Shown here: positions 37,268 through 37,296 of the stretch, one piece after another
Numbering within the stretch: position 1 is the first letter of the stretch
Layout of the letters: every line of letters begins with the position of its first letter
Virus record (IMG/VR): IMGVR_UViG_3300044591_001410
Span: 1-37,296 of that record
Reading direction: 5' to 3' (one strand)
DNA length: 37,296 nt
Source: a virus
Notes under the pieces: generated by a model
Told to the model about the DNA's origin: nothing
Databases searched by the model: none
What the model saw: the letters and a program-made list of their open reading frames with translations, nothing else
Program-made: the position numbers and the translations under genes

Positions 37268-37296
37268 GCCATGCCAAGGGCCGCGGCTTTCTTGGA
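37264..37296 (-). CDS. C-terminal end of an upstream gene (truncated by the window edge)
   Basis: The last codons, reading SKKAAALGMA then stop, end in TGA overlapping the ATG of the giant gene (ATGA). Frame follows only from the overlap; probably an internal virion protein by position. No further inference possible. Confidence 0.4.
   Translation of the reverse strand, partial: SKKAAALGMA

Overview
This window is most of the genome of a temperate, short-tailed (podovirus-like, T7-type virion) double-stranded DNA phage or prophage. The evidence is a portal of the T7-type head-to-tail connector class, two tail-tubular-like proteins, a T7-gp17-like tail fibre N-terminus and a very long ejected-type protein, together with a tyrosine integrase. 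The DNA is GC-rich and almost every gene reads on the minus strand. Exceptions are the integrase and one 46-codon gene at 5125-5265. No RNA polymerase gene and no CI-like repressor is visible here. The host cannot be fixed from sequence alone. The style of the integrase N-terminus reminds me of Verrucomicrobiota elements, but that is a weak inference.

Layout in the direction of transcription (right to left). 37296-29690: C-terminal codons of an upstream gene, then a 2525-residue polyvalent virion protein with an ADP-ribosyltransferase-like domain. 29644-23627: tail fibre and a chain of small structural, adhesin-like and membrane genes. 23595-22732: lysis cassette of lipoprotein, small membrane protein and endolysin-like protein. 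22769-21400: integrase on the plus strand and an attP-like region holding the 3' part of a tRNA gene. 21386-20280: small regulators, including two ribbon-helix-helix proteins with palindromic operator-like sites. 20283-14512: a tightly ATGA-coupled recombination and replication operon (RecT-like, PD-(D/E)XK exonuclease, RusA, winged-helix replication protein, HNH protein, SSB-tailed protein, small nuclease-like protein). 14415-1: packaging and morphogenesis, in order small terminase, an adhesin-like triplet, large terminase, portal, scaffold, an accessory cassette, capsid, putative decoration protein, tail tubular A and B, and a truncated acetyltransferase-like gene. The two window ends fit together in a circular or permuted map: the left edge leaves the tail genes and the right edge enters the internal-virion genes.

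The most striking feature that ordinary annotation does not explain is a 13-bp sequence, GGTTTAGTCAAAA. It occurs about ten times, mostly in one orientation relative to transcription and mostly at gene boundaries, touching start or stop codons. This resembles the stoperator arrangement of mycobacteriophage L5: asymmetric repressor sites scattered through a temperate genome. A second, separate set of GGTGTAATACACC-like palindromes sits in front of or between the two ribbon-helix-helix genes. Further points of interest are an accessory cassette (phosphoesterase, small DNA-binding-like protein, HExxH metalloprotease, membrane protein, and a convergent 46-residue gene) between scaffold and capsid, and paired beta-protein plus LamG-like triplets at two distant places.
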